This document shows, in pieces, positions 1 through 8,094 of a DNA stretch of 64,000 nt. Where the stretch lies: positions 124,001-188,000 of the forward strand of contig NZ_CP089520.1 in the NCBI RefSeq assembly GCF_021222645.1, in the 5' to 3' direction. The notes below the pieces were generated by a model that worked only from the letters and a program-made list of their open reading frames with translations, was not told the origin of the DNA and did no database searches. This DNA is from Candidatus Nanosynbacter sp. HMT-352 (GTDB lineage Bacteria; Patescibacteriota; Saccharimonadia; Saccharimonadales; Saccharimonadaceae). How positions within the stretch are numbered: the first letter of the stretch is position 1; each line of letters begins with the position of its first letter. Position numbers and translations under genes: made by a program.

Positions 1-55
1 AAATGGATTATCAGCAATTGATAGATTTTTGCTTGAATCGGTAATGCTGATTATA

Positions 56-84
56 TTGACATAATAAATAGCGATTGATATACT
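56..84 (+). promoter_or_regulatory. Sigma-70-type promoter of greA
   Basis: Perfect TTGACA at 56-61, a 17-base spacer and TATACT at 79-84. Transcription should start near base 91, leaving an ~86-base leader that contains a small hairpin (6-bp arms at 114-119 and 124-129, loop TATT). Bases 1-55 hold nothing I can identify. Confidence 0.8.
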
Positions 85-176
85 CAGATAGACTTAATCA
101 AGGCTAATTAAAAACACTATATTTAGTGTAGATCGTAAGACTAATACCACTACATACAGTAGAGGAGGAAATTTTT

Positions 177-632
177 ATGAAAAAAACTTATCAAATTACA
201 GAAGCTGGGAAGGCTGATTTAGAAAAAGAATTAGCAGAATTGAAGGGGCGACGCGGTGAGATTGCTGAAAAAATTGCAGCAGCGCGAGATTTTGGCGACT
301 TGAGTGAAAACGCGGAATACGACGCTGCGCGCGAAGAGCAAGGCTTGCTGGAAACACGAATTTTGGAAATTGAAGATATTTTGCAGAACGCCGAAATTAT
401 TAAATCCAACGGTAACTCAAGCGTTGGCTTGGGCAGTACAGTCGAATTGCAGTGCCCAGAAAGAACTGTATCTTACACGGTGGTTGGACCAGTTGAAGCC
501 GATCCGTTGGCTGGACGAATCTCAGATCAGTCACCAATTGGTAAGGAATTGATTGGTAAGAAAATTGGTGACGAAGTGACGATTAAAACGCCAAAAGCCG
601 AAATTACCTACATTATTAAGTCGATATCTTAA
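177..632 (+). CDS. greA: Transcription elongation factor GreA
   Basis: GreA binds in the RNA polymerase secondary channel and stimulates cleavage of backtracked RNA. The 151-aa protein has the family layout: an antiparallel coiled coil (about 1-75) followed by an FKBP-like domain (about 80-151). The acidic coiled-coil tip GDLSENAEY is present, with Asp41 and Glu44 at the positions that coordinate the catalytic magnesium in the family. The start is fixed by a strong AGAGGAGGA site 7-8 bases upstream, unlike the leaderless genes nearby. It has its own consensus promoter and is followed after 46 bases by lysS, which has a separate -10. Confidence 0.96.
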   Translation: MKKTYQITEAGKADLEKELAELKGRRGEIAEKIAAARDFGDLSENAEYDAAREEQGLLETRILEIEDILQNAEIIKSNGNSSVGLGSTVELQCPERTVSYTVVGPVEADPLAGRISDQSPIGKELIGKKIGDEVTIKTPKAEITYIIKSIS

Positions 633-662
633 ACCTAGCGGGATCTGCCGCATATAATGTGC

Positions 663-668
663 TATAAT
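663..668 (+). promoter_or_regulatory. Extended -10 of lysS (near-leaderless)
   Basis: TGC followed by TATAAT, ending 10 bases before the lysS ATG, with no Shine-Dalgarno in between. A second TATAAT lies about 10 bases upstream. Confidence 0.65.
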
Positions 669-678
669 TATCTCTGTT

Positions 679-2181
679 ATGGCTACACTTCAAGATTATC
701 GCAATGAACGACTACGAAAACTGGAAACATTACGTCAATTAGGCATTGAACCATATCCAGCAAAATCAGAACGAACTCATACTTGTGCTGAGGTTTTGTC
801 TAAGTATGATGAGCTAGCTGGTAAGGAAGTTGTTGTTGCAGGTCGTGTGGCGTCTATTCGCAGTTTTGGTAAATTGGCATTTATTAAATTACGTGATCAA
901 TCTGGTGATGTGCAACTTTACTTGCAACGTGATGACGTGGCGGAATTAGACGCTGCGCGCGGTGTGCTTGGAATGAAGCAACTTAAATTGCTAGATACGG
1001 GCGATTTTATTGAGGCGAAGGGCGTGATGACCACGACGCAAACAGGCGAAAAATCTGTTGGTGTACGCGAACTTAGATTGTTGACTAAATCGTTGAGGCC
1101 AATGCCGGAAAAATTAGAGAATAAGGAAGAGCGCTTGCGCCGACGTTATGTTGATATGAATGTCAATCCTGAAGTTCGCGAGCGATTCGTTCGTCGAAGT
1201 AAGTTTTGGCAAGCAACGCGAGATTATTTGAATAGTCATGGTTTCATCGAGATTAATGTTCCTGTTTTGGAGCACACCACTGGCGGTGCGGACGCGAACC
1301 CATTTGTGACGCATATGGATGCACTGGGTGATCAACAGTTTTATTTGCGAATTAGCCACGAGTTGCCGTTAAAGCGACTGATTGGTGCTGGATTTGAAAA
1401 AGTTTATGATCTCGGTCCGCGTTTTCGCAATGAAAATTATTCGGACGAGCATCTGCCAGAGCATATCGCCATGGAGTGGTACGCGGCTTACTGGGACTGG
1501 AAGCAGGGAATGCGTTTCATGGAGTCGATGTATAAAGATGTGCTTCAGAAGACTTTTGGTACTCTGCAATTCCAATTGGGCAAGTTCAACGTCGATATGA
1601 GTGGCGAGTGGGAAGTTTGGGATTATGCGGAGGTTATTCGCAAGCATTACGGAATTGATGTTTATAACACGACAATTGAAGAAGTTGCCGCTAAACTGAA
1701 AGAGCATAATTTGGAAGTTGAAAAAACCGACTCTATCCCACGCAGTATTGATAAATTATGGAAGAATATTCGTAAAGACGTTGCTGGTCCGGTTTGGTTG
1801 GTGAACACGCCGAAGTTTATTAGCCCGCTATCAAAGACTAATCCAGAAAATCCAGAGACGGTGGAGCGTTTTCAGCCAGTGATCGCTGGTTCTGAATTAG
1901 GCAATGGATTCTCTGAGCTTAATGATCCGATTGACCAGCTAAATCGTTTTCTTGAGCAGCAGCAAATGCGTGACGCTGGTGATGAAGAGGCGATGATGCT
2001 TGATATTGATTACGTTGAGATGCTGGAATATGGAATGCCGCCGGCTTGTGGTTGGGGATATTCTGAAAGGGTATTTTGGATTTTCGAGGGCGTTACAGCG
2101 CGTGAAGGTGTGCCGTTCCCACAGCTTAAGAGCGAAATTGATGAAACAACTCGAGCGATATACCCGCAAGTCAACTTGTAG
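679..2181 (+). CDS. lysS: Lysyl-tRNA synthetase, class II
   Basis: Charges tRNA-Lys. The N-terminal ~150 residues match the LysRS helix plus OB-fold anticodon domain (the RLRKLETLRQLGIEPYP start is typical), and the RRRYVDMNVNPEVRERF segment opens the class II catalytic core. Length (500 aa) is normal. The catalytic motifs are unusual: motif 2 reads GPRFRNENYSDEHLPEH and motif 3 reads GMPPACGWGYSERVFW, whereas typical bacterial LysRS has GxGIGIDR in motif 3. The motif 3 arginine is kept. I read it as LysRS of a divergent CPR type; another class IIb specificity is less likely because the N-terminal half is so typical. The ATG follows a TATAAT by 10 bases with no ribosome site. Confidence 0.85.
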   Translation: MATLQDYRNERLRKLETLRQLGIEPYPAKSERTHTCAEVLSKYDELAGKEVVVAGRVASIRSFGKLAFIKLRDQSGDVQLYLQRDDVAELDAARGVLGMKQLKLLDTGDFIEAKGVMTTTQTGEKSVGVRELRLLTKSLRPMPEKLENKEERLRRRYVDMNVNPEVRERFVRRSKFWQATRDYLNSHGFIEINVPVLEHTTGGADANPFVTHMDALGDQQFYLRISHELPLKRLIGAGFEKVYDLGPRFRNENYSDEHLPEHIAMEWYAAYWDWKQGMRFMESMYKDVLQKTFGTLQFQLGKFNVDMSGEWEVWDYAEVIRKHYGIDVYNTTIEEVAAKLKEHNLEVEKTDSIPRSIDKLWKNIRKDVAGPVWLVNTPKFISPLSKTNPENPETVERFQPVIAGSELGNGFSELNDPIDQLNRFLEQQQMRDAGDEEAMMLDIDYVEMLEYGMPPACGWGYSERVFWIFEGVTAREGVPFPQLKSEIDETTRAIYPQVNL

Positions 2182-2187
2182 TTTTGT

Positions 2188-2193
2188 TATAAT
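2188..2193 (+). promoter_or_regulatory. Extended -10 of the DUF2207 gene (leaderless)
   Basis: TGT-TATAAT ends 6 bases before the ATG at 2200; no Shine-Dalgarno. Confidence 0.75.
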
Positions 2194-2199
2194 TAAAAT

Positions 2200-3960
2200 A
2201 TGAAACGTTTTCTTTTGGGGCTACTAACTGTTGGGCTATTGCTGGCTGGGTCTGGCAAAATGGCGTTTGCGGCGCGCTCGACGGATAATTTTACTATCAC
2301 AAAATTTGATGCAGAATATTTGTTGAGTCGCGACTCTGATAATCGATCAAAATTGGAAACCACTTGGCGAATTACCGCTAATTTTCCGCCGAACCAAAAT
2401 CGGGGAATCGCGCCAGTTTTTATTAAGAAGTACGATAATCACTCGACGAATTTTTCATTGCAATATGTAACTGATGAAAATGGTACGCCGCTTGAATATT
2501 CCTGGAACAACGACGAACTGAGAATTGGTAATAAAAATACTTACGTGGAGGGCAAGAAAACTTACATCATTAAGTTCACGCAGCGTGATGTAACTAAGAA
2601 TTATAGCGATACGGGGCGTGATGAATTCTATTGGGATGTGATCGGCGATGAATGGCGCGTCCCGATGGAAAATGTGCAAATTTCTGTGAAACTTGATGAG
2701 TCTTTGGTTGCGGCGAGACAGGGGAAGGCTTTTTGTTATGTCGGCAGTCGAGGTTCGACGACGCAATGTGACTTGAGCGAAGATAATGGTCGGATTGCTG
2801 CAAAAATAGATAAATTGAGTCGTCGACAAGGTGTAACTGTGGCGGTTGGATTTAAGAGTGGGACTTTTTCTGGATATCAAGAAACATTGATGGAGAAGCT
2901 GATTGGAATTTGGCATTTGATGCAGATTCTAGCTTGTGAAATCGCGACACCTTTGGTGATTTTTCTAATAATTCGATATAGGCGATTGGTTGGCAGAGAT
3001 AAGGATTTAAAACCGATTCCACCGGAGTATTTACCGCCAGAAAATGTCAGTGTTTTGATGTCGACATATATTTTGAAAAAATACGATCCATTCAAGGTCA
3101 AAGGTTTGCCGAAGGTTGCGCAATTATTAGATCTGGCGGTTCGGCATTATATTAAAATTTATGAAGTTAAAAAATCTTCACTGTTTAGAGGTGCGCAATA
3201 CGAGATTGAAATTATTAAAGATTTACAGGAACTTAAAGCCGAGGAAATTGAAGTTATTCAAGATATGTTCGACAGTCCATATATTCCAAAACCAGGTCAA
3301 CGCCTAAATCTGAAAAATCTTCAAAATAATATAAAATACATGACACGAACGCGTGACGATGATAAAAATCTGGAGACGCTAGCCAGAGAGAAATATGGTT
3401 TATGCGAGCAAAATCCAGAAGTAAGACGAATAATGAGAGGGTGGTTTAAGCGAGTTCTTGTGTTGGCTATTTTGTTTTTGTCGCCGATGTTCCTTGTTAT
3501 GTCAATTATGCTCATCTTCGCTTCTAGAGGTTGGTCGCTGACTGATAAGGGTCTAAGCTTGAGGCGATACTTAGAGGGACTGAAAATGTATATCGGCGTG
3601 GCTGAGGTCGAGCGCTTGAAGATTCTACAAAGTCCTGATGGCGCGGAAAAAGTAGTTGTTGACGTGAACGACGGAAAACAACTTGTTAAATTATATGAAA
3701 GAGTTTTACCTTACGCTGTGTTGTTTGGACAAGAGAAAAATTGGAGCAAGCAAATGGGCAAATATTACGAGCAAGTTGGCGAGGCGCCAGATTGGTACGT
3801 TGGGCAAGGCATGTTCAATGCTGTGGCGTTTTCGTCTGGGCTAAGCGGTTTGTCGACGGCGGCTGGTCATGCTAGTGATTATTCTTCAACTTCTGGCGGT
3901 TCGTCTGGCGGTGGATTCGCTGGTGGCGGCGGAGGCGGCGGCGGAGGCGGCGGCTGGTAG
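2200..3960 (+). CDS. DUF2207 family membrane protein
   Basis: A 586-aa secreted/membrane protein. Residues 1-25 form a signal peptide (positively charged start, LLTVGLLLAGS core, AFAA end). An extracellular beta-rich domain of the DUF2207 type fills about 30-225. Hydrophobic segments lie at about 235-260 and 413-440, with a soluble domain between them. The C-terminus is a Ser/Gly-rich tail ending in an uninterrupted Gly run plus Trp, a hallmark of many DUF2207 proteins. Function is unknown; the family is common in Patescibacteria and Firmicutes. It is transcribed from its own leaderless promoter inside the lysS 3' flank. Confidence 0.85.
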   Translation: MKRFLLGLLTVGLLLAGSGKMAFAARSTDNFTITKFDAEYLLSRDSDNRSKLETTWRITANFPPNQNRGIAPVFIKKYDNHSTNFSLQYVTDENGTPLEYSWNNDELRIGNKNTYVEGKKTYIIKFTQRDVTKNYSDTGRDEFYWDVIGDEWRVPMENVQISVKLDESLVAARQGKAFCYVGSRGSTTQCDLSEDNGRIAAKIDKLSRRQGVTVAVGFKSGTFSGYQETLMEKLIGIWHLMQILACEIATPLVIFLIIRYRRLVGRDKDLKPIPPEYLPPENVSVLMSTYILKKYDPFKVKGLPKVAQLLDLAVRHYIKIYEVKKSSLFRGAQYEIEIIKDLQELKAEEIEVIQDMFDSPYIPKPGQRLNLKNLQNNIKYMTRTRDDDKNLETLAREKYGLCEQNPEVRRIMRGWFKRVLVLAILFLSPMFLVMSIMLIFASRGWSLTDKGLSLRRYLEGLKMYIGVAEVERLKILQSPDGAEKVVVDVNDGKQLVKLYERVLPYAVLFGQEKNWSKQMGKYYEQVGEAPDWYVGQGMFNAVAFSSGLSGLSTAAGHASDYSSTSGGSSGGGFAGGGGGGGGGGGW

Positions 3961-3967
3961 AATTTGG

Positions 3968-3973
3968 TATAAT
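3968..3973 (+). promoter_or_regulatory. Extended -10 ahead of a mini-ORF and the CNNM gene
   Basis: TGG-TATAAT ends 7 bases before ATG 3981, the start of a 22-codon leader ORF, not before the main gene at 4052. Confidence 0.7.
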
Positions 3974-3980
3974 TAAAGAT

Positions 3981-4049
3981 ATGGATTTTTTATTGGAGTT
4001 ATTTTCTGACACGCTAGTTTCATTTGCTGTTAAGGGTGAAAGGTTGTAA
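3981..4049 (+). CDS. 22-aa leaderless leader peptide upstream of the CNNM gene
   Basis: The ATG sits 7 bases after a TATAAT, exactly as in leaderless genes here. The ORF begins MDFLLELF and ends GERL, and its TAA (4047-4049) is 2 bases before the ATG of the CNNM gene. The GAAAGG Shine-Dalgarno-like sequence for that gene lies inside the leader ORF. This suggests translational coupling or reinitiation. The peptide has no recognisable function; too short to be proven coding by sequence alone. Confidence 0.5.
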   Translation: MDFLLELFSDTLVSFAVKGERL

Positions 4050-4051
4050 TT

Positions 4052-5005
4052 ATGTCTGATATTTTATTATGGCTGGCGGCGGCTGTTTTATTGGTGCTTT
4101 CTGGATTATTTTCTGGGCTGAATATCGGCTTAATGATGGCGCGACCTGATGACTTGAAGCGAAAAGCCAGGCAGGGCGACAAAATTGCGGCACGAGTGTA
4201 TCGATATCGAAAAGACGGCTATTATCTAATTTTCTGTATTTTGCTTGGCAATGTCGGCGTGAATACTGCGATGTCAATTTTGCTTGGCAATATGACGAAT
4301 GGAGTGGTTGGCGGTCTGATTGCGACGCTTCTCATCACGATGTTTGGCGAGATTTTGCCGCAGGCGATTTTCTCGCAGCGTGGATATCGATTTGTGCGAT
4401 ATTTCTTTTGGCTACTTGATGTAATTTACGTGCTATTTTGGCCGCTTGCTCAGCCGATGTCAAAGCTATTGAATCGTTGGTTAGGTAAGGAAACGCCGCA
4501 ATTATATTCTCATCAGGAGCTGGAGGAGATTATTCATGAGCACGCCGTTAGGTCGGATAGTCCGGTTGATTATGACGAAAGCCGAATTGCGGCAGGAGCG
4601 CTGCAGTTTAGTAAAAAGACGGCTGGCGATTTGGTTACGCCGATGAGCGAAGTTTTTGTCGTGGATTTGGATGACGAGCTGGACGCGACTTTACTAGCTC
4701 AGATTAAGCACGCTGGACATTCGCGAATTCCGGTTCAATCTGATGGGGAATTGGTTGGAGTTTTATACGTGAAGGATATCGTTGGACGAGATTTGCCGTT
4801 GCCAATTAGCCAATTGTACCGCGATAAAATTTACGATATTGACAAGAGGTCACGTCTGGATACGGTCTTAAGCCGATTCATTCAAACGCGAAATCATTTG
4901 TTTGTGGTGATGGATGATGAGACGGAGCTGGGAATTATTACGCTGGAAGATGTGATTGAAGAGATTTTGGATCAAGAGATTGAAGATGAGTATGATGAGG
5001 AATAG
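4052..5005 (+). CDS. CNNM/HlyC-type membrane protein with CBS pair
   Basis: A 317-aa protein. The first ~135 residues carry three or four transmembrane helices of the DUF21/CNNM transporter domain (SGLFSGLNIGLMM, GNVGVNTAMSILLGN, and FGEILPQAIFSQ are family-like). About 170-310 form two CBS domains (VTPMSEVFVVD...GHSRIPV; FVVMDDETELGIITLEDVIEEIL). CNNM proteins are linked to magnesium and cobalt transport or homeostasis; adenine nucleotide sensing by the CBS pair is a family inference. The extra C-terminal CorC/HlyC domain found in longer homologues is missing; the chain ends in an acidic tail. The gene is preceded by a 22-codon leaderless mini-ORF. Confidence 0.88.
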   Translation: MSDILLWLAAAVLLVLSGLFSGLNIGLMMARPDDLKRKARQGDKIAARVYRYRKDGYYLIFCILLGNVGVNTAMSILLGNMTNGVVGGLIATLLITMFGEILPQAIFSQRGYRFVRYFFWLLDVIYVLFWPLAQPMSKLLNRWLGKETPQLYSHQELEEIIHEHAVRSDSPVDYDESRIAAGALQFSKKTAGDLVTPMSEVFVVDLDDELDATLLAQIKHAGHSRIPVQSDGELVGVLYVKDIVGRDLPLPISQLYRDKIYDIDKRSRLDTVLSRFIQTRNHLFVVMDDETELGIITLEDVIEEILDQEIEDEYDEE

Positions 5006-5028
5006 GGCTAAATCGAGGAGGTTATAAA

Positions 5029-5643
5029 ATGTTTGAAGAATATGATGGAATACCTAATAGATTGCGGCAAGTTACAGCCGAGACAATGTCTCCCGAAGTG
5101 CTATATACACTCGATACTTATCCAGACGTATCGCCGCAGGATGTGATGTATATTGATGAGTCTAGAGCAGAGGGAAATGGTCGTCTAATTATCAGTAAAG
5201 GACAGTCTGTTAAGCTGCTTGAGGAAGCCAATCTGTCTACGCCCAATCTGGTGGTATTGATGAGTGTATGGCAGAGAAATGATCAAGGTGATTTGTATCG
5301 TGGCATTATCGCCGATTGTCGATTTTATAGCGGACGTTTTGATGTTGAGTATGGCGATGGAATTAATGATGAATTTTACAATAATGATGACGAGCAAGTC
5401 ATCTCTGCAGTAATTGATTACGGATATAATGGAGAAGTCAAGATTTGGGGAGATCCGACGTTTTTTGATGCCGCTAGATATATGGCTGGTTTGGTGGATA
5501 ATGAGTCGATAGAGGAAGATGGGGTTATTGCGGGTAGTCGCGAGATTCAGAGTGGTGTAAATGACGACAATTCTTTCATTCCTTTTTATAAGCGCGCGCT
5601 CAATGGCTTGGGTAGGGTGGTTAGGGCTAAACGTCGAAAATAG
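5029..5643 (+). CDS. Hypothetical acidic soluble protein
   Basis: A 204-aa protein I do not recognise. It has no signal peptide or membrane segment, is strongly acidic through the middle (YGDGINDEFYNNDDEQ) and ends in a basic tail (RVVRAKRRK). The start is supported by a strong GAGGAGG site 7-8 bases upstream. It follows the CNNM gene by 23 bases, so the two are probably co-transcribed. Confidence 0.75.
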   Translation: MFEEYDGIPNRLRQVTAETMSPEVLYTLDTYPDVSPQDVMYIDESRAEGNGRLIISKGQSVKLLEEANLSTPNLVVLMSVWQRNDQGDLYRGIIADCRFYSGRFDVEYGDGINDEFYNNDDEQVISAVIDYGYNGEVKIWGDPTFFDAARYMAGLVDNESIEEDGVIAGSREIQSGVNDDNSFIPFYKRALNGLGRVVRAKRRK

Positions 5644-5697
5644 CACACCTTAATCGGGTAAAATCTATGATCTTTCAAATGTTGTCCTAAAAATATC

Positions 5698-5726
5698 TTG
5701 ACTATTTAATGTACCTTGTATAACAT
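5698..5726 (+). promoter_or_regulatory. Promoter of the PadR-ABC operon
   Basis: TTGACT at 5698-5703, 17-base spacer, TAACAT at 5721-5726. A 14-bp palindrome overlaps the -10. Confidence 0.7.
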
Positions 5727-5736
5727 AGTACTATGT
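5723..5736 (+). promoter_or_regulatory. Palindromic operator, probably for the operon's PadR protein
   Basis: ACATAGTACTATGT is a perfect 14-bp inverted repeat covering the -10 region and start of transcription. PadR-family repressors bind short dyads of this kind, often with ATGT/ACAT half-sites, and the operon it controls encodes a PadR protein (7750-8094). Autorepression is the natural inference. Confidence 0.6.
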
Positions 5737-5761
5737 ATAGTAAATCAACGAGGAGCTTAAT

Positions 5762-7051
5762 GTGAAAAGAATTGACATTATTAAACGCGCCGGTCGAAAT
5801 TTGGGACAATCAAAAGGTCGCACAATTTTAACCGCGTTGGCGATTTCAGTTGGAGCGTTTACGATTGGTCTGGCGCTGATGGCTGGAGAAGGTGGTCGGC
5901 TGTATACGAACAGTATGGTTGACGCGGCTGGTGATAAAAAATCTGTTTCGGTCTATAAAAAAGTGACCTCGTCAGGACCTGATAGTAATCTTTCTGAATA
6001 TGATGACTCAGGAGACAAAGAAAAAGACGAGTCTAAGTCAATAAGTAAATATTCGATGACTGATGACGATATAGAAAAATTACAGAAGATTCCGCACGTA
6101 GAAAAAGTGATGCCAGCTTACTCTATGCATGGAGTTTTATATGCCAAAAGTTCTGCGAGTGACAAAAAATTCGTGCCTAGCGTAGCTGTGAAGTTTGATA
6201 AAACCCGAATGGAACTTGCGGCCGGTGATTTGGATGATTTTATGCCGAAAAAGGGCGAGGTCGTTATTCCAGAATCTTATGTGAAAAAAATGGGATTTAG
6301 TGATGCAAAATCGGCAATTGGTCAAACGATTACTTTAGGGCTGCGAAGTGGAGCGGGATTTAGTAAGAATGCCGATAAAGAGATATCTCTGAAAATTGCA
6401 GCAGTCGATAAACCTTCGGACACGATCCTGTTTTACCAGCCGGCTGTGCGCGTTTCTGTGGACGATGCTAAGGAGATTTACGAATTTAGCCATCCCAAAG
6501 GTTTGTCTAATTATTACTCTTATGTAATTGCGTTTGTTGATGACGAGAAAAATGTTGAGGCGGTGAAGAGTGAGCTTGGTAAGGACTATATGGCGTATTC
6601 GGTTCAGGATGTACGCAAGGCTATGATTACTTTTGTGAATATGGCTCAAATGGCGCTGATTGGGTTTGGTGGTTTGGCGCTTTTGGCGAGTGTTTTTGGA
6701 ATTGTTAATACGATGTATATTTCGGTCTTGGAGCGAACTAGTCAGATTGGGTTGATGAAAGCTTTGGGTATGCGAGGTCGCGATATCGGTAAAATGTTCA
6801 GGTATGAAGCGGCGTGGGTTGGACTTCTTGGCGGCTTAATTGGTGTTGGATTAGCAAGTTTGATGTCGCTATTTAATCCTATGATTGCTAGTTTTCTAAA
6901 GTTGGAACAAGGCACGAATTTATTAGTCATTAATCCTCTGCAAATGGGACTTTTGATAATCGGGCTGATGATTATGGCGGTACTTTCTGGCTGGCTACCG
7001 AGCCGCAAGGCAACAAAATTAGATCCAATTGAAGCGTTAAGGACGGAATAG
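5762..7051 (+). CDS. ABC transporter permease, MacB/FtsX type
   Basis: A 429-aa permease with the MacB-type layout: one transmembrane helix near the N-terminus (about 20-42), a large extracytoplasmic domain (about 43-285, Lys/Ser/Asp-rich at its start) and three C-terminal helices (about 285-312, 345-372, 393-418) with the FtsX-like segment containing SQIGLMKALGMRGRDIGKMF. The start is GTG with AGGAG 6 bases upstream; the overlapping ATG at 5760 is followed at once by TGA. It is the first gene of a four-gene operon with its ATPase, a PadR regulator and a PspC protein. MacB-like systems export peptides, lipoproteins or drugs by mechanotransmission; the substrate here is unknown. Confidence 0.88.
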   Translation: MKRIDIIKRAGRNLGQSKGRTILTALAISVGAFTIGLALMAGEGGRLYTNSMVDAAGDKKSVSVYKKVTSSGPDSNLSEYDDSGDKEKDESKSISKYSMTDDDIEKLQKIPHVEKVMPAYSMHGVLYAKSSASDKKFVPSVAVKFDKTRMELAAGDLDDFMPKKGEVVIPESYVKKMGFSDAKSAIGQTITLGLRSGAGFSKNADKEISLKIAAVDKPSDTILFYQPAVRVSVDDAKEIYEFSHPKGLSNYYSYVIAFVDDEKNVEAVKSELGKDYMAYSVQDVRKAMITFVNMAQMALIGFGGLALLASVFGIVNTMYISVLERTSQIGLMKALGMRGRDIGKMFRYEAAWVGLLGGLIGVGLASLMSLFNPMIASFLKLEQGTNLLVINPLQMGLLIIGLMIMAVLSGWLPSRKATKLDPIEALRTE

Positions 7052-7061
7052 GAGAGTTGTT

Positions 7062-7760
7062 ATGATTGAGCTTAAAAATGTGACGAAAATTTACGGCAAA
7101 AAGAAGAATCAATTTGTGGCGCTAAATGATGTGAGTCTGCAAATTCCGACTGGTGTGAGCGTGGCGATTTTGGGAAAATCTGGTTCGGGAAAATCGACGC
7201 TGATGCACGCAATTTCTGGCTTGGATCGACCGCAGCAAGGCCAAGTGATTATTGACGGTCAAGACATTTTGAAATTGAAACAAAAGCAAGTTGACGAGTT
7301 TCGTGCGAGAAAAATAGGTTTTATTTTTCAGAGTTTCTTTGTCCAGGGTAATGAAAGCGTGGCGGATAATGTGAGTTTGCCGCTGGAAATTGTGAAAATG
7401 CCAAGAAGTTTGAGAGAAAGCAAGATTAATGAGGCGCTGAAGGCGGTGGACTTGTATGAGAAACGCAAGAATCGTGCAAAGGATTTGTCGGGCGGTCAGA
7501 AGCAGCGTTTGGCGATTGCGCGGGCGATTGTCGGAAACCCGCAGATCATTTTTGCAGACGAACCTACGGGAAATTTGGATAGCGAAACTGGCGCGAAGGT
7601 GGAAGAATTGCTATTCAATTACAACAAGCAAGAAGGCACAACTCTGATTATCGTGACACACGACGTTGATTTGGCTAAAAAATGCGATTATCAAATTCTG
7701 ATCAAAGACGGCATGGTTAAGGGGTCTAATATGCCGCAAGAAGGTAAAAGTGGACGTTGA
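7062..7760 (+). CDS. ABC transporter ATP-binding protein (MacB/LolD type)
   Basis: A 232-aa ATPase, 10 bases behind its permease. Walker A GKSGSGKST near residue 38, signature LSGGQKQRLAIARA near 142, Walker B IIFADEPTGNLDSE near 165, and the H-loop IVTHD near 195 are all intact. The sequence class (PTGNLDSETG) is that of LolD/MacB ATPases that pair with FtsX-like permeases. Its 3' end overlaps the PadR gene by 11 bases. Confidence 0.93.
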   Translation: MIELKNVTKIYGKKKNQFVALNDVSLQIPTGVSVAILGKSGSGKSTLMHAISGLDRPQQGQVIIDGQDILKLKQKQVDEFRARKIGFIFQSFFVQGNESVADNVSLPLEIVKMPRSLRESKINEALKAVDLYEKRKNRAKDLSGGQKQRLAIARAIVGNPQIIFADEPTGNLDSETGAKVEELLFNYNKQEGTTLIIVTHDVDLAKKCDYQILIKDGMVKGSNMPQEGKSGR

Positions 7761-8094
7761 TAGCTATGCGGAAAGCTTAGCGGTCCAACTGCGAAAAGGA
7801 TTTTTGGTTTACTGCGTTTTACTGGTTTGTTCTAATAAAGCGCAGTACGCTGGCGACATCGTTAAGCAATTGAACGATTCGGATTTAACGGTGGTCGAAG
7901 GTACGATTTATCCGCTATTGAATAGGCTGCAGAAGGACGGATATTTGCAGCACGAATGGCAGGAAAGCGAGCAAGGTCCGCCGCGAAAATATTATTCATT
8001 GACAAATCACGGCGATCAGTTGATTCATGAACTTAAAGATCGCATAAATATGTTAAATAATTCGCTTGACAACTTAGAGAAAGGAATAAAATAA
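7750..8094 (+). CDS. PadR-family transcriptional regulator
   Basis: A 114-aa winged-helix protein. The PadR signature is clear: VVEGTIYPLLNRLQKDGYL (recognition helix and wing start) followed by GPPRKYYSLTNHG, then a C-terminal dimerisation helix. The GTG start has GAAGG about 5 bases upstream and lies within the end of the ATPase gene. PadR proteins usually repress an adjacent exporter and respond to small molecules; the palindrome at 5723-5736 is the likely operator. Confidence 0.92.
   Translation: MDVDSYAESLAVQLRKGFLVYCVLLVCSNKAQYAGDIVKQLNDSDLTVVEGTIYPLLNRLQKDGYLQHEWQESEQGPPRKYYSLTNHGDQLIHELKDRINMLNNSLDNLEKGIK

Noticed and set aside
3900-3960. GC-rich GGCGGC run as a regulatory or structural DNA element
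   Set aside because: It encodes the poly-Gly tail usual for DUF2207 proteins.
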